From a bacterium (GTDB taxonomy: Bacteria; Chlamydiota; Chlamydiia; Chlamydiales; SM23-39), in assembly GCA_021818045.1 (NCBI GenBank), contig JAKAFF010000081.1, positions 1 to 6,651 of the forward strand: 6,651 nt of DNA. The letters are read 5' to 3'. Positions 6,506 through 6,651 of the stretch are shown here, piece by piece. The notes beneath the pieces were generated by a model. It saw only the letters and a list, made by a program, of their open reading frames with translations. It was not told where the DNA came from and ran no database searches. Numbering within the stretch: position 1 is the first letter of the stretch; each line of letters begins with the position of its first letter. The translations under genes were made by a program, and so were the position numbers.

Positions 6506-6651
6506 GTTACCATTTTATTGGGCTCGGGGGGGTCGGGATGAGTGCTTTGGCACGCATCTTGTTGCAAAGAGGGGAAAAGGTGCGGGGGAGCGATGTTAAG
6601 ACAAGCCCTCTGCTAGAGGAGCTGCAAAGCGAGGGGGCCTCTGTATTCATC
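6502..6651 (+). CDS. murC: UDP-MurNAc:L-alanine ligase MurC, 3'-partial (N-terminus only)
   Basis: MurC catalyses the first amino-acid addition to UDP-MurNAc in the cytoplasm. Only the first 50 codons are present and the frame is open to the window edge. My own translation begins MSYHFIGLGGVGMSALARIL and continues through a GSDVK segment (residues 31-35). The G-x-G-G-x-G-M-S-x-x-A loop followed by GSD is characteristic of the MurC N-terminal Rossmann-like domain and differs from the MurD version (GYGVSGKS). It overlaps the murG stop by 4 nt (ATGA) and has a good Shine-Dalgarno sequence. In Chlamydia the equivalent gene is a murC-ddl fusion. Whether that holds here cannot be seen, because the catalytic parts and the C-terminus lie outside the window. 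Confidence 0.93.
   Translation, partial: MSYHFIGLGGVGMSALARILLQRGEKVRGSDVKTSPLLEELQSEGASVFI

Noticed and set aside
1..6651. Mobile element, defence system, CRISPR array, tRNA or minus-strand gene
   Set aside because: Six core cell-wall and division genes plus the LysM gene, all on the plus strand, fill the window. Minus-strand frames are antisense shadows without domains, and I saw no inverted repeats, spacer arrays or tRNA-like folds.

Overview
This window is an uninterrupted, all-plus-strand stretch of a division and cell-wall (dcw) operon. The order is murF (5' end cut off) - mraY - murD - a two-LysM 'NlpD-like' protein - ftsW - murG - murC (only the first 50 codons). Neighbouring genes abut, overlap, or lie at most 2 nt apart. 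No intergenic space reaches 300 bases, and I see no internal promoter, terminator, RNA gene, mobile element or CRISPR array.

The organism is most likely a member of the Chlamydiae, probably a Chlamydia-related environmental lineage rather than Chlamydia itself. The main evidence is gene order: a small LysM protein between murD and ftsW, followed by murG and murC, matches the chlamydial arrangement (murF-mraY-murD-nlpD-ftsW-murG-murC/ddl). Sequence signatures agree. MurG has 'GFGSFHS', 'KPFEEQ' and 'LVISR', and MraY has 'KKRIFLCAPLHHH', all of chlamydial type as I remember those proteins. Against Chlamydiaceae, MraY is long (404 aa) and hand counts of three sequence lines give 42-57% G+C. Genus cannot be fixed from this window.

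The genes work in sequence. MurC, MurD and MurF add L-Ala (or an alternative), D-Glu and the terminal dipeptide to UDP-MurNAc in the cytoplasm. MraY moves phospho-MurNAc-pentapeptide onto undecaprenyl phosphate to make lipid I, and MurG adds GlcNAc to make lipid II. FtsW is the SEDS glycosyltransferase that polymerises lipid II at the division site. The LysM protein is a predicted membrane-anchored periplasmic factor that binds the resulting glycan. Such a set fits the division-associated peptidoglycan of chlamydiae.

I found no undescribed system. The points worth a second look are family-level deviations: an extra loop of about 40 residues in MraY, loss of the usual His/Asn motif in MurD, replaced substrate-site residues in MurG, the absence of a LytM domain in the 'NlpD' protein, and a split between Shine-Dalgarno-led and stop-coupled starts in the operon.
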